DNA of 64,000 nt from Clavelina lepadiformis (GCF_947623445.1 NC_135245.1:19971501-20035500); one strand, 5' to 3'; numbered from the stretch's first letter, positions 11,506 to 24,319 are shown. Notes: a model not told the origin generated them from the sequence alone. A program made the numbers and translations.

Positions 11506-12871
11506 TTAGATATTACGCATGACGGAGCAGAAAATGAGCGCGAGAGCTCCAACTATTGCAAGCATGAGAGTGATCGGAGAAGCTTGAACGAGTGATCCAC
11601 TGTTGTCGCTGTTGCCTCCGCCATTGTCGGATCTACCGCCGTCTGCGATGTTGACGCTTGTAGTAGTAACATTGTTGCCATCGTTACCATCGTTGTCAGT
11701 GTTGCTATCGTCACCATTGGTGTCGGTGTTACCATTGTTGCCAACGTTACCGTTATCGGTGTTACCATAGTCGTTGGTGTTGCCATTGTTGTCGTTCTTC
11801 TTTGGTCTTTTTTAGATATTTACAAGCGGAAAGGACAGAGCTGCGTGGGTGACGGTGTAGCTTATAATATGCTCTTTCTGACAGTTCTGATTACAAGTTT
11901 TGCGCGAGAACTAGTTTCTCTATTTATTCAAATTAAACCCGCGAGGCAAATATTTTAAAGAGTTTTTTGTAGCTTCTTTTCTAGGACTTTGATAAAACAA
12001 TGTTTTCAAACTTCGAAATTGTACGTTTCGGATATTAAATGCTGGTAGAAAATATGATACCACAAATGTGACAATGTTTTTTACATGGTTACTGAACATT
12101 AACCTGTAGAGCAATCCACAGTTTCGCTTGGAACATAGTAAATATAAAAGACTTCCCTCTGGTAAAACATAGCATGCTTTAAATTTAATTTCGCTAACGT
12201 TTTGACAACCTATATATTGAATACACAACTAAAATGTCCACGCAACGCGATGGGGCATCATTGTTAACTTATTGTCATTACTTATTAATTTTAATGTGTT
12301 ATAAAAGAAAAATAGACGCGCTGAACAAAACGGTAGAGCTCCAGCGCACTTACCTTTCGAGCAATAGTAGAGGCAAGTCTCATGTCCTGAATCGGACGTC
12401 GAGCAACTTTTTTCGGCGTAAGTAGCTGAACATTGCCTTTTAATTGTCACGAACGGAATTCCACTTTCCTCCCACTCTACAAAAAATAAAGTAATTTTTC
12501 TAGTCAACAAATTTGAAAGCAATGGTCAAAGATCTCCTGTGGTGAATTCGCTATTACGACAAAGGCTCACTTTCGACTGATGTTGAACAATGAACTTGAT
12601 CGTCCAGCAAGCAATCGACCAGAGAATTGTCTAGGTTTGGCGCGTAACATGTCTCGGCTTCTTCGCTTGCGTAAGGGTCGAGTATTGTCGCGCGGCAGTC
12701 ATAGCATTGGAAAGACAAGCCTGAAATTCATATTCGCTCATAGAACAAAGAGATTTTATTCATATAGAAACATACTTAATGCAATTAAAATTTCCAAACG
12801 AATCTTCAGTCACAAATACCTTGGCCTACTAACAATGCAAGAAGAAATCCAACCCCGACAAAAATCTTCAT
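11506..12871 (-). CDS. Ly6/uPAR-like protein 2, Asn/Gly-rich stalk
   Basis: Minus-strand exons are 12871-12820 (signal peptide, MKIFVGVGFLLALLVGQ), 12720-12571 (FQCYDC start), 12476-12354 (ends ETCLYYCSK) and about 11806-11506. Exons 1 to 3 splice in phase and parallel the other Ly6-like genes. Exon 4 in the homologous frame encodes a stalk of about 75 residues rich in Asn, Gly and Asp, then SGSLVQAS and a hydrophobic GPI-type tail. It lacks the DGCN start seen in the paralogues, and no visible acceptor gives the required phase into that frame. The acceptor at 11807-11808 instead opens a Thr-rich, mucin-like frame ending at a TAG. Either a small exon was missed, the 3' end is damaged, or the protein now ends with a mucin-like tail. 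Confidence 0.6.
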
Positions 12872-12907
12872 GAAATTTGTTTAAATGATTCTTCGCGGTT
12901 TTCAAAG

Positions 12908-12919
12908 TGATCGCTTATA
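12908..12919 (-). promoter_or_regulatory. TATAAGCGATCA core promoter motif
   Basis: It reads TATAAGCGATCA on the minus strand, about 37 bp upstream of the ATG at 12871. Compare TATAAGTGATAA upstream of copies 1 and 2 and GATAAGTGATCG upstream of gene 3. Confidence 0.5.
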
Positions 12920-12999
12920 ATTGCCTCAAAATCTGTTCAAAATTTTTCTAACTAAAGTTGCTTTCAAGAATTAGATGTTTAGGCACATTAAAATCTTAT

Positions 13000-15260
13000 A
13001 AAAAGTTCGTGATTTATCAATAGCCAAAATCATTGCCAATATCACTAAAAAGTGAAACGTTTAGAGGAGGTTAAGATCATTGCTAGCATACAAGGGTGCT
13101 GAATTCAGACAGGTACTTGCACTGTACTAGTATACGGTAAAGAGTTTGAGAAAGACGATTTTAGCAAAGCAACGTTAGCCTGCTCAAGGGCCCAGACTGA
13201 TTCAGTAGACTAGTAGATTCAGTAGACTACCACACTTCAATGAGTGAATGCACTTAGCTGAATTTTACAAATCGGAAAGGAAACATGGAAGCTTGTTAAA
13301 ATACTAAAATGCGCCCCAGACATCTTGAAAGTGCCCTCAGGTTTTTTGCCCACCCACCAAGATTATGTTGAAAAAAAAAACACTAAACGCAACCAAACCG
13401 GTAACAAATGACTTACTACTGTACTAGCAATATAGGCTACATCTTTACTTCGGTAGCGATTTTGAGTCTAGGGTAAAGTCTAGTGTTCAACTAAAATACG
13501 TCAGGAAGGTGTAGTTCTTGTAAACAAATGCATCACGTGGTTGTGCACCGTTGCACTAGACTGGCGTAAAATGATGTTTCATCTGATACTGTTACCTTGG
13601 AGAGTTAGCTCTTCCAACAAGACATATTAAACAAGGTTAGGCTAGGAACTCTTTACTCTGACCTAGCATATTGCAAGTCAAATTTGCATAAATTTAAAAG
13701 AACAGGCCTGTAGTTGGACCACGCTGGCCTAATTCAAGAGTTACATGCAAGGCAAGTAGGCCCATGTTATTCATTTTACACTTCGAGTTCAAGTTTCTAA
13801 ATATTTGCGAATATGTACGGCCAGATCAGGCGGAAAGTACCTTACCAGGTATATTGAACAGATGTCTTCCAGGACTTTATTACAGTGTTAAAAATGAGGA
13901 CGAAATTTTTAAATTTGTTTGTCATCAACCTCCTCTGTCGAACGACACCACCGCGTTCCATCCTCGTAACGTAACGCCTTAAAGTTTTATTGGTAGGCTT
14001 ACACAAGTATAGGCCTACATATTACTTAACGTCGTGAGCATAATAAACGAAAATTTTGAAAGCTTCACTTAATTAAAGCCGCTTTACCTACATCAGATAA
14101 ATCGCTGTACAAGAAGCACTAGCTTCCTGGATAACTGGTGCCGTCTACCAGTGAGCTATGCTTACTTTTTGAAGAACATATTGACAAGATTGTTCAAAAG
14201 ATCAAACACATGATTATGATGAAACAATTTGTTTGAAATGTTACACAACACCCAAAGTGCAAACCGTAACAATCGATATTATAACTGTTGATGGAGAATG
14301 TGTACCTTAGCCAAAAGTGTGATCCAAATAAGCTGCAGGCAGAGTTTCTGTAGCAAAAAAGCATGAAATGTGTCCTATCATTGAGAAAGTGAAGAAAAGA
14401 ATTCCGAATGGTGGGTAAAGTACACTTCGGAAGTGTACCTTTACTTGTCACTTCCACACGTTCGCCAAAGTTTCGACTCACTCGAGTATATCATGCCATA
14501 GGCACTAGCCTTTTTCATTTCTAAATATATCAGTTAGTAAGCTGCGTGCTGCCCAAGCTATCAACCTATACACGCCTAATTTAAGACTATGCATACATCT
14601 TATGACTTATTTTAGTTACTTCATCATTGGTAATTTCGCATTTGTATTACACCTGGCAAGTGTTTTAGCTGTCATACGATAATAATTCAGGTTTTTGCAA
14701 TGCGACTGAACATTACAAAATGAACAAACATTCCACAACTTTGACATGGAATGGAACGTTGCTCTTGCGCAAGTTGACGCGTTTAACGAGTGAACATTGA
14801 TGGAATGCACCTGTAAATCTCTCAGATTGTCAGTCTATTTAAATTATTATATACACACTGCAGCAGTATATAAGTAAGTGTACGCACTGCACAATTATTG
14901 TGTGGAACATTTAAAAATTTAGCGTGTTTTAAATTCTACTCAATTCCCGTTTTAGCCAAGTGAGACTAAATTGTGTGGAAATCGACCTTGTCGTGGCAGT
15001 TTGGATCAGGTAATAAACGTGTTCTTAATTTGCGTTGGTGAGTATTCTTGAGCCAACTTGTTAAAAGCTGACTGGTCAGGAAATGTAATTAAAATCACAG
15101 CTTGTTTTATAGCAAACAGTTTATTGGAGCATTTAAATTTCATTGTATATACACTTAATAATATCTATGACTCAGAGAAACACATATATAAATATAAAGC
15201 TTACTTTTTTATAGAAAGATTGTGTTATTTAGCGACATCGCGTGGAACAAAATTATTGAT
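13000..15260. other. Intergenic stretch between Ly6-like genes 2 and 3
   Basis: Only short open frames without recognisable domains are present. A small duplication, ATTCAGTAGACTA, occurs twice near 13,200. I saw no RNA gene. Confidence 0.5.
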
Positions 15261-15265
15261 GTTTA

Positions 15266-16417
15266 TTACCACTTGATGAGCACAAGAGCATAAACTAACG
15301 CGAACAAAAGAGTGAGTAGAGAAGCTTGGACCAGTGAACCACTGTTGTAGCTTTCGTCATTATTGTTGTCAGATCTGCCGTTGTCGACATTGCTGACCAT
15401 CATTGTAGTATTATTGTTGTTGTTGACGGTAACAGTTGTACCCTTGGTGGTGCCAACAGTGGTGTTAGGAGGAGGAGTGTTGGCGTTAGGACCGGGGGCG
15501 TTTGCGTTAGGGAAGCCATTGTTTCCGTCAGCGGCGCTAGAGTCGGCGACGTCAACAGTAGCCCCAGGTGTGCCATCGTTGCGACTGTTGCAGCCGTCTG
15601 AGGAAAAATCTTATTAAAATATTGCTGAAGCGTATCTTTCGTTACGCCACCACCGACAAACTATTTCATAGTAGGCGGCCATCGCAAAGAATCCAAATCA
15701 GAACTTTATCAAAGGTTGCAAATTTAAATGAGAAATTGTTCGTTAAACAACCTGTTGCGAGACGAGTTGTAGAAGTTTCATTTTTTAGACCAGGGATTCT
15801 CAACCAAGTGGTACGAGATCATACAATGGTTGGGGACCCCTGTTATAGACAGTATAAGCTAGACCGTGACGTAATGTTCGGAACGTAATTTCTTCATGAA
15901 CAAATGATGTGGTGCAAACACACCTCCTGAGCAGTAGTAATAGCAAACGTCATCCCCGAACTCGTTCTCTCCACAATGTTCGTCGGAGTTGGTTTTTGAA
16001 CATTCCCTTGCGATGGTCGTATCGACAGGTTCATCAGCTGGATTAGTTTCTGTAAAATATGACATTATTTTTCAACATGCATCAAGAAATGTAAAAGTAT
16101 TCTCCTTGTGTATGTGATAATGAATTACTTGCGATTGAAGTTCCACAAGAAACGTGCTCTGATAACCAGCACTCTTGTAGATACTGTCTGTCTACGTCAG
16201 GACCAAAACATGAAGTATCTTCTGATCCCGGAATATGGTGGCATTGAAAGCACCATAGGGCAGAGCCTGAAATTCACACTGACTTTTGTTAATAAGATGT
16301 ATTTTATTCATAGAAAAATATTTTTTGCAATCAAACATGTTACGTCATTCATCGTCCCTAAATACCTCGGGTGACGATGAAGGCAAGAAGAATTCCAACT
16401 TTTACGAAAATCTTCAT
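15266..16417 (-). CDS. Ly6/uPAR-like GPI-anchored protein 3
   Basis: This is the cleanest member of the family. Minus-strand exons are 16417-16366, 16266-16129, 16049-15924 and 15597-15266, all joined in phase 1. Exon 1 encodes a signal peptide (MKIFVKVGILLAFIVTR). Exon 2 opens LWCFQC. Exon 3 ends DDVCYYYCSG. Exon 4 begins DGCN and continues as a stalk of roughly 80 residues rich in Asn, Pro, Thr and Gly, with NTT sequons and an N5 run, then SGSLVQAS and a hydrophobic end (LLTLLFALVYALVLIKW). Together this indicates a GPI-anchored three-finger surface protein on a probably glycosylated stalk. The stalk is missing in copies 1 and 2 and differs in gene 2, so it evolves quickly. Confidence 0.8.
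15791..15842. mobile_element. 52-bp miniature hAT-like element
   Basis: The sequence starts CAGGGATTCTCAACC and ends GGTTGGGGACCCCTG. The flanks TTTTAGAC and TTATAGAC match at seven of eight positions, like a hAT target duplication. It lies in intron 3 of Ly6-like gene 3 and is little more than two element ends. Confidence 0.55.
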
Positions 16418-16452
16418 GGATTTTGTTTAAATATTTTTTGCGGTTTTTCAAA

Positions 16453-16466
16453 GCGATCACTTATCG
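16453..16466 (-). promoter_or_regulatory. Core promoter motif of Ly6-like gene 3
   Basis: It reads CGATAAGTGATCGC on the minus strand, about 36 bp upstream of the ATG at 16417. It matches the TATAAG(Y)GATCA motif of the paralogues, though here TATAAG is GATAAG. Confidence 0.4.
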
Positions 16467-16539
16467 TCTTTAATTTTGTTGAATAGCCTATTCAACTGTA
16501 TTTTAAAATAATTTAAGGCTTATCTTTAATTTGCCTAAC

Positions 16540-17131
16540 TCATGGGTGTCAAACTCCAACTGCGTTTAGGGGCGCATTGGAAAATTCAATTAAAGGTGTG
16601 GCCTCACTAACAAGTCAAGGAAGACTGAACCGCTGCGCGGTTCTGAATTAGGTTGTGTTGTCGTCGGTGGTGACATGTTTTCGTACTGTACTTAAAATGA
16701 CGAAGTCGCTAACCCACAGTAATATCCCAAAGCTTTCATCATACAACTGCATCAGCCAAACTCATTTGACATCTTATTTATGTTTTTACTGCATACCCTT
16801 CTTTAATAGATTCATTGTCATGGTGATGTCACAATTGACCTTTGTATTTTAATGTCAACATAGTGGTTTAATTTAAATATTTATAAGCTACTTTTGCCTT
16901 GGTTGAAGGAGTTAGGTATATAGATGTTCGATTTATCCCTTAGTGCTGTAGTTGAGAAAATTAATTACACAAAACGTTTGACCATGTTAGAAAGATTTCA
17001 ACCGTGGTAACTGATCTAACTCTCCTGGCGCACGCGAAGAAGATTTTTTCCCTAAAATTCAATCTATTTCCATGCAAGCCTGCAGCCGAATTAAACCATT
17101 TCTCGGGCCCTAGGCTAAGTTTGACATCCTT
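16540..17131. mobile_element. Degenerate hAT-like MITE
   Basis: The left end, CATGGGTGTCAAACTCC, and the right end, AAGTTTGACATCCTTG, form imperfect inverted repeats of the CAGGGGTGTCAAACTC type found in hAT MITEs. The target duplication is not clear. No coding sequence was seen. Confidence 0.45.
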
Positions 17132-17139
17132 GACTTAAC

Positions 17140-18925
17140 CATTCAAACGCTATCTTATTGGAAGAAATTTCAATGCGCCATGACTGTCACCAAAAACAGA
17201 TTAAGCACCTAGTAAAGCAGATTTCCCGATTTTACAACGAGAGCTTTGGCCACAAAGACCTTATCGCAGAACGATAACGCCAGGAAATTAGAACACATAA
17301 TACCCAATAAGCCTAAACTTTAAAGTATTGTAGATTAGGCCTACGTGGTAAGAACCAGTAACAAGTTTACTAATCAAAAAATACGTTAACGCTAGGCTAG
17401 CCTAGGCTGTAACGGTATCTTCACTAAGCATAAAGCTACAACGTTCTGCCCTATGCTAGCTTTCTGAAAGCCAGACTCCAAAATTATTTCAAATTTGACG
17501 TTTTATGGTGATTAACTACACTAGAAACCTCTTCCAATAATCTCTAACAATCGCAGTTTATCCAGTTTCAGACAAAATGCAACATTAGCACTACCGGTAT
17601 TTCATTTCAAAGTAAACATCGGAAGCATTTCACACAATGACACATAAATCAGGTTTATAATGCAACAATGGAAAATAAAAAAACAAACTATGACAACATC
17701 AATTTTCAAACTTCATTTTCTCCTGCGTACGTAGTTATTACTTTATTTGCACTTTGGCATTGACAAGGCCATATTATGCGATTTGAATCAAAGTTAAGGC
17801 ACTGCCTTCAGCTTTAAAAATTTGCTCATCTCAGACAACCATCAGTAGTTAGTTGTTTGTCATACTCTGAATGTTATGATTGTGGTAATCAAACTTAGTC
17901 TGATTAACATTTAATCTTTTGGAAAAATGTAATTTTTTATGAAAATAGGCTATAGCCTAGTCCTAGGTCATCTGCAGTATATAGTCTACCAGTACACCCA
18001 TATTATATATGGAAAGAAAGCGTTGTGCTGCGGACACTTATAGTAGGCTATAAACCAAATTGAAGCCATATCAACAAAAATGTCTTGATCCAACACAATA
18101 ACGGAGAAAAATTGTTTAGCATAAAATAACTGACTGTAATAGGCCTACTTGTATGGAAAATTAGTAGATTGCAACAAAATAAAAATTCTTTTTATTTCGA
18201 TCTGGCCTAAATAAAAAATATTTTAATCTGGCCAAAAAAAGAAAAGGAAACAAAACTCGAACTTAAAATGAAAATAAGAATGGATTTCAATAAAAATTAA
18301 AAAATAAAATAAGATTAATCACAGAATTTAAAATGGAAACAAAATTAAAATCTGCATGCAAAAATAAACAAAACAGTGAAAAATTTTGTTTGAAATTGGG
18401 CCACCATGTATTAGATTTTAGAAGTACTTTTGAAACATGGCACCTCAAATTCGTAGGCGCCACGTAAACTCGAAAAAATTATTCTGACCGAACTTTGTTT
18501 TTTTTTAAACTGGTATAGGTTACGTCGTTAATTAGGTTAGCCAAGGGGTTATACTTGTAGAGTTTGTAGACCATAAGCATAACGTTAGCCTATCCTGTGA
18601 TAACTTTTTTAACTGGTTTAGTTGTGCTAGGCTATTATCTTACAAAGCTGAATATTTTTTTTTATCAAAAATAAAAGCTTAAAACGTGAAAATTAACTAC
18701 GACAATTTCGCGTAATGTACCGTAGCCTAGCCTATAGTTTGTTGGCAATTTCTGAACTCCAAACGAACCGCAAAACCATGGTTAAACTTTAAAAAGTAAA
18801 TATGTACTGAAATAAGTTTACCTCGCTTGTATAGGTTATTGCAGCTTGCTGTATAATACCTTATATCTAGACTCCCAGTGCAAGTTTATTTAAAAATCTG
18901 ATGGTTTTGTAGTCCAGGACACTCG
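17140..18925. other. Intergenic, AT-rich
   Basis: Low-complexity AT-rich sequence, including A/T-rich runs near 18,180-18,390, plus several short TAGGCCTA-type palindromes. No gene was seen. The last 90 bp are presumably 5' UTR or promoter of the AIMP3-like gene. Confidence 0.5.
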
Positions 18926-18927
18926 CA

Positions 18928-21900
18928 ATGGACGTGCATCCTTTAAAAGACGACTTACCAGTAATTTTGCGCTTCATTGACAAAGCTGGACCTATTAATT
19001 CTACTGATGTAAGTGTTTAAGTTTCGGTACTTCTTCCATAAACACGTTTTTATTTGTTTTATGAAATTTTCGGATTCAGTGCGGAAGTGCACAACCAAAT
19101 GATGTTACAATTTAAGCAGCTGGAGGCTAGTATACAAATGCATCCTCTGGCTATGCATTTCTGCACTGAACACTAATTTCCTAATTGGCCTTAAAGTTGG
19201 CTCAATAAGTTAGTTATTAGAGCTCCTAAAAATATGAACCAAAGAATGGAGGCTTCAGTGCATGCCATCACACCAAAATTGACATGTTTGCACGCTCCAT
19301 TTCTCGTTTAAAACTATGGTGCTTTCTAGTTGGGACAGTAGTAACAAAAGCCAAGTTATTTTAGCAAAGCTTCGTTTCATCATATATTCTTTTCTAAGCA
19401 TTTTTATTTGTTAAAAATTGAAACATAACAACGAGACTTGCAAAAATAAAAGGGATGAGGGTTCATTACCGAATCTAGAGTCGTACAGAGATTTTCCTAG
19501 GTTTAGCCATAAATATTATGACATATATATGTCATATAATGTCATGCATATGTTTACCTTTCTCAAAATTTGTGCTGCAAAATATTCAGACTTCGCTCAA
19601 GCAATTATCTAAGTTAGTCAAGGTACATACCTTCACAAAGACATTGTTGGCTCTTGTTCCTTAGTTTACCAGTCTATTTGCACTTTGGACTACATGCAAA
19701 GTGGCATGGATGGTCAGGGTCAGACTGTTTGTTAAATTTTTGTCTCCAGGCAAACTTGAGTGTACCAAACAAAGGTAGACGTTTACCGGGAAAATATTGA
19801 AAGTTGCCCAAAAAAAACTAATATTTAAGCAAAGACTTTGCATCTGGCAAAGTGCGTTCATTTACAGAACCAGTTCTGCTTGCTCAATGTCGAAACTTGC
19901 CAAAACGGCTTAATTGTGCAGTTTTGCTGTGTGGTGCTCTAAAGTGAGTTGATGTAACTATAGATGATAAAATTATGTTTCGTCAGGTGAAAATGTGGTG
20001 TGTGTTTTAAAAAATGCCTGGCACCTGTGGGGCTTATACAATATACAGCCCGATAAACTTTGTTCACAACTTCCTCAGCTAGGTGAGATACCCAATTTGA
20101 ATGTATGCTATTTTCGAATATATTGCATTCAAACACTGGGTTAGGATCAAAAGAAGAAAAAAAATTAATTTTGTAAGTTAGATGCATCAGAGTTGAGCTT
20201 GCAAGATTCAAGGATTGGTACAAATGTCTTCTTAACATTTGTAGACTTTCTGTAGTTTAGCATGCACCGAAGTCAGAAAACCGTAATAAGTTTTATATAT
20301 TAAAACAGCATTTGAACCACACTACGCAATGAAATGTACTCTCTCATTTATTGCGCTGCTTTGTTTAAGTTTTTGATTATTCTTAAATAGAGATTTCTTG
20401 GACCACATTTTAGCAAATTTTTCAATCTGGCATCTATGTAACTTTAGACTTTGCACAACCTTCATATCATTAAAGTTTTTATGCATGGTCATGTACAACA
20501 TGAATGGTCGATTGTCGAACACATGTGCAACAGAATGAGAAAACTGGGAACTTGCACGAAAGGCTGGCTCCGTAACCAGAGCTCAAGCAGTCAGGATTTA
20601 TCGCCGAGTTTAAGTCGTGCAAATACTTTCCTTAGTCCGAGGATAAACAATCTGATAACATATTCTTGGTCTGAGAGGCTAAGTGTTGAAAAAATGACAT
20701 TTTGTCGCATGTTTGTGGATAATTACAGCTATATATCTATGATTTTAATTCTTCGGTTGATCAAGTAGTTCATTCCAGTTTTCATTTAGTTTAACTATAG
20801 AGTCTTAGCATACTTAACAGGTCACATATAAACCTGATAACATTTTGTAGGGACCTTCAACAACAATCGTTAAACTGGCCGAATTTTGTCCAAACTTCAT
20901 AAACCTCAACGGTAAAACAGCCTTCAACAGAGCCCTCGTGTGGGAGTGGCTGGAAAAGAGATTGTCGTTTGAAAATGGAAGCGCAAAGAAACTTTGCAAG
21001 GTATCTAAGTTCTCTGCATAAAGGTATATGGGTCATTATTTGGTGTAAGAATTGAAGTAATTGCTAACCTTGTTATTTCTCATTTCACAGTGCATTGAAG
21101 AGAGACTTCAGGGCCAAGTATACCTTGCTGGAAATGATTTTACAATTGCTGACGTTGTTTTGTTCCATTGTTTGAAACCGTACTTCTGCGATCTGACGCA
21201 TAGTGAGAGACAGACACAGTTTGTTAATAGTTGTCGCTGGTTTCAACATGTAAGTTGCTTTTAATAGATCATTTTATGGTCTTATGGGATCTTATTATGG
21301 GAATCTTTATCCTCGGACTGAGGAAAGTTTTTGCACAACTTAATCACAGCAATAATTTCTCATCGCTCGAACCCCAATTACCGAACTAGCCTTTATGCAA
21401 GTTCCGATTGTCACGCGTTTTTATTTGCTTTTTTGTGTCAATATGCCCAATTTAGATCTGTTCACCAGGTCCACTAAACAGAAACAAGACTTGTTGATGC
21501 TTTGACCAAAGGCAAGGGAGGCAAGTTGTGGCATATTCTCATTTGAGTTATAATGGTCATGAGGATGTACATTTAAAAATAATGAATAGTCTAAATCTCT
21601 GTGGTTTGTTAAAATTGCTGGAACTACTGAACGCCACAAGATTCATGCATACATTCACTGAGCCCGTCTTTAAAATTTTATACATTGCTGTCTATTTACT
21701 AGATAATAAAGTAAAAATGTTGGATATAGGATCCCACTCTAGGGTTAACTTTTGTTTTTAATTTTTCTGCACGAGCTTTCGCAAGCATTAGCTTGCTTCA
21801 TTTGGTGTACCAAGAGATGTCCATTTACTAGAGATGTGCCGCAAGTTAGATTATTCTGGTTCGTGCTAACCCAAATATCATTTAGGTCGACACCAACGAA

Positions 21901-22248
21901 TCTTGAATCTATTCTTTATAGAACCAAACAATAAAATTTCATCCAAAAGTTGTCAAGTCTTGCTTGTAACATGACGTAATCGATAAAAAATGGCTTAATT
22001 TCAAAAAATAATGTTTAAAGCTAATTGAAAAGCTAAATCGTTAGGAAAATAACCTTCAGTATAAGTAATGCTGACTTTGCTGGAATTTCCCACGGAGGCG
22101 ATATTCTACGAATCTTTTCGAGTTTTGGTTCGTATCGGCCCATCCCTACTGTTTACTGTTTGTTCGATGTCTTTAGATTCAACACACTTCAGGAATTATG
22201 GGAGAATCAAAGAAAATTCCCTTTCTGAAGAATAACATTTATGTATGA
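18928..22248 (+). CDS. EEF1E1: AIMP3 / eEF1E1-like multisynthetase complex protein
   Basis: Four exons, 18928-19008, 20851-21000, 21091-21249 and 22177-22248, join in phase 0 with GT-AG borders and give 153 residues, against about 174 in vertebrate AIMP3. Exon 2 has GPSTTIVKLAEF, like the GPSLTGLTTIA region of the family. Exons 2 and 3 encode a GST-C-like helical domain, with WEWLEKRLS, then the diagnostic QVYLAGNDFTIADVVLFHCL and a RWFQH end. Exon 4 begins IQHTSGI and ends FLKNNIYV, like the family's terminal IQHYPGI..FIKNRLY. AIMP3 is a scaffold of the multi-aminoacyl-tRNA synthetase complex, linked to methionyl-tRNA synthetase, and has DNA-damage roles in vertebrates. The start codon is the first ATG of the open exon. 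The short N-terminus departs most from vertebrates. Confidence 0.85.
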
Positions 22249-22249
22249 T

Positions 22250-23990
22250 GGTGGCAAGTGGTTCTAGATGGTGCCTGGATGATTTCAATTTCAACACCTA
22301 TCCAAGGTTGCTATGGCGATAGAATGATTCCATACGATGCTGATTGAAGATTGCTATGCTGAATATTCAAAAATACTAGACTTTGTCTACAGTTAATTTA
22401 GGTGCAATGTCCCAGTTGTACATTTGTTCATTTCAAATTAATTCAAAGAGAAATTAGAAATAGAATAAATGTGCACTTTGGTGTTGAAAACATTTTCGCT
22501 TTGAGATTGACAGCAGTCATTTTAAGGAATCTCAAATCTTATGGAAAGTTTTTAGCTTCCTATGTGTTCTCTGCAAACACCTTATTTTTGATAACGGTTA
22601 AGCTGATCCTGTTCTCGCCACACGCAACCCCGGCGGCACTTCCAAATACTCCTGTTTGTCGCCATTTTTATCATGTTCTATTTCTTTACCCATCAACTCA
22701 TCTGTATATACCAGCATTGAAAGCAGCATGCGTTGTGGATTAATGGTCGTTTGCTCTTTTGTTGGCTTCGTGAAATAAAATCTTCGTATCGATGCAGATG
22801 TGCGTTCAATGAAATTATGTCTTATGCTTTGTGTCGTTTGCAAGTTTAGTTTCATCGCCTTAGTCAACCTGAATATACGTTGTGGACCCTACCGCTGGAT
22901 ATGAAAGGTTATTATTTTGTTAATGGAAGTCGGAATAAATGTCAAACTTAGATGATCATAACAAAGCATTAACTTCTAAGTAATGCTCCACCCAGAAAAC
23001 AATATTATTTTCCTGTCTTGATGGCGCCGCTTGGTTGGCTGAAAGGAAACAGTATCGTGTTATTTTAAGTCTACCGTCATCTAAAGACCACTTTTTCGAT
23101 AACTTGTTTACGCTACATGGCAGCAACGTGTTGTGCACTTATGACTTGAAGTATGAAACATTTTTCTAGTCATTTTAATTGTACTTTACGGCCGGCCATG
23201 TCTATGGTTTTGAATCCTGCTTTATACTAAGCAGCACAGTATTCTGACCAGATAATGCAGCAATTTAAATCCAAATCATTCCGGATTTTATTTGTTAGAT
23301 AACAGACGCAGGAAAGCACAACTGCGATGAGGGTTATTAACAAAGTACAGATACAAGCAAGTTACTGTCTTTTAAACTTTCCCAGTGCAGCGAACTCGAA
23401 CATTCTAGCGATAGAAGATAAGGAAGGTGCTTTCAACCAGAGTTTTATCAGCGTTGTAGCCCAACCCTGTGCCATAGACATCAAAAGTGAAGCCAGAAAG
23501 ATCTCCGCAATATTTGGGATCAACGTTGTCTCTAGTTGATCCGATGCAGGAGTGCTCCACGTCACCCCAAAGCGGCCCCCATCTTCACCCCCGGGCACAA
23601 TGCAAAGGCGCTTCGTTCGTGGTTGATTGCCCGGAACTACGAACAAAACAGATTCTTGTGTTGTCAAACAACAATCATTCAGGTAATTATGAAGCTCCGT
23701 ATTAATCGCTAACGTAGAGTATAAAATCATTTACTGTGCGGTTGATTGTGAGGCATTAAAATAGCCTAGGTAGGTTGGTACAAAATCTAGCAAATTATCG
23801 CGAAACCCACGTTGAGTATTGACTAGTTAAAGCTTACTTGTATGTAGCCGGATTCCGTATTTGCTTGAGGAATGGTTCCAAAATGACTCACCAATTCATC
23901 AGCAGTCCCCTTGGCAAAAACCACAGGAATAGCCAGGCCATTATTAGCGGGCCTGAAGTACTGGCCGGACACGATTGGGAAGTGATCCTT
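22250..23990. other. Downstream of AIMP3, no gene recognised
   Basis: Possible 3' UTR, then intergenic DNA. Overlapping open frames occur on both strands at about 23,330-23,730, but I recognise no domain in them. Confidence 0.45.
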
Positions 23991-23996
23991 GTGGTA

Positions 23997-24300
23997 GCCT
24001 ACTATGACACTTTATCGAACGACAGTTAATCGAACCAACAGATGATCGAACGACACTTTATCGAACGACAGTTAATCGAACCGACAGTTGATCGAACGAC
24101 AAACTTTGACAATAGCTTCAAGCAAGATTTTTGCGTGTTTCTCAAATATTGAGACAATAAGCCATTGTGATGTGCGGTCTTTGTAATGGTGTGCATTAAT
24201 GAATTGTGATGTATATATCATAAACTTGACGATTTATATTTTATATCTATAGTTTAGATTTGTATCATAAAGCTGACTATTTCGCATGGCGCGCCGGCCC
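23997..24300. mobile_element. Mutator-like element fragment (left end)
   Basis: It begins CTATGACACTTTATCGAACG and has about six short subrepeats (GACACTTTATCGAAC, GACAGTTAATCGAACC, GACAGTTGATCGAACG). It then matches 47,440-47,640 closely, from ACTTTGACAATAGCTTCAAG to TTTCGCATGGCG. Similarity stops at the position that forms a palindrome in the longer copy. No transposase is present here. Confidence 0.65.
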
Positions 24301-24319
24301 GTTCATTTTCATTTTTAAT

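Noticed and set aside
22402-22743. 113-codon plus-strand frame after AIMP3
   Set aside because: No recognisable domain; it lies in probable 3' UTR or intergenic DNA.
23330-23730. Overlapping 70-122 codon frames on both strands
   Set aside because: No domain or splice-supported model; not listed as genes.
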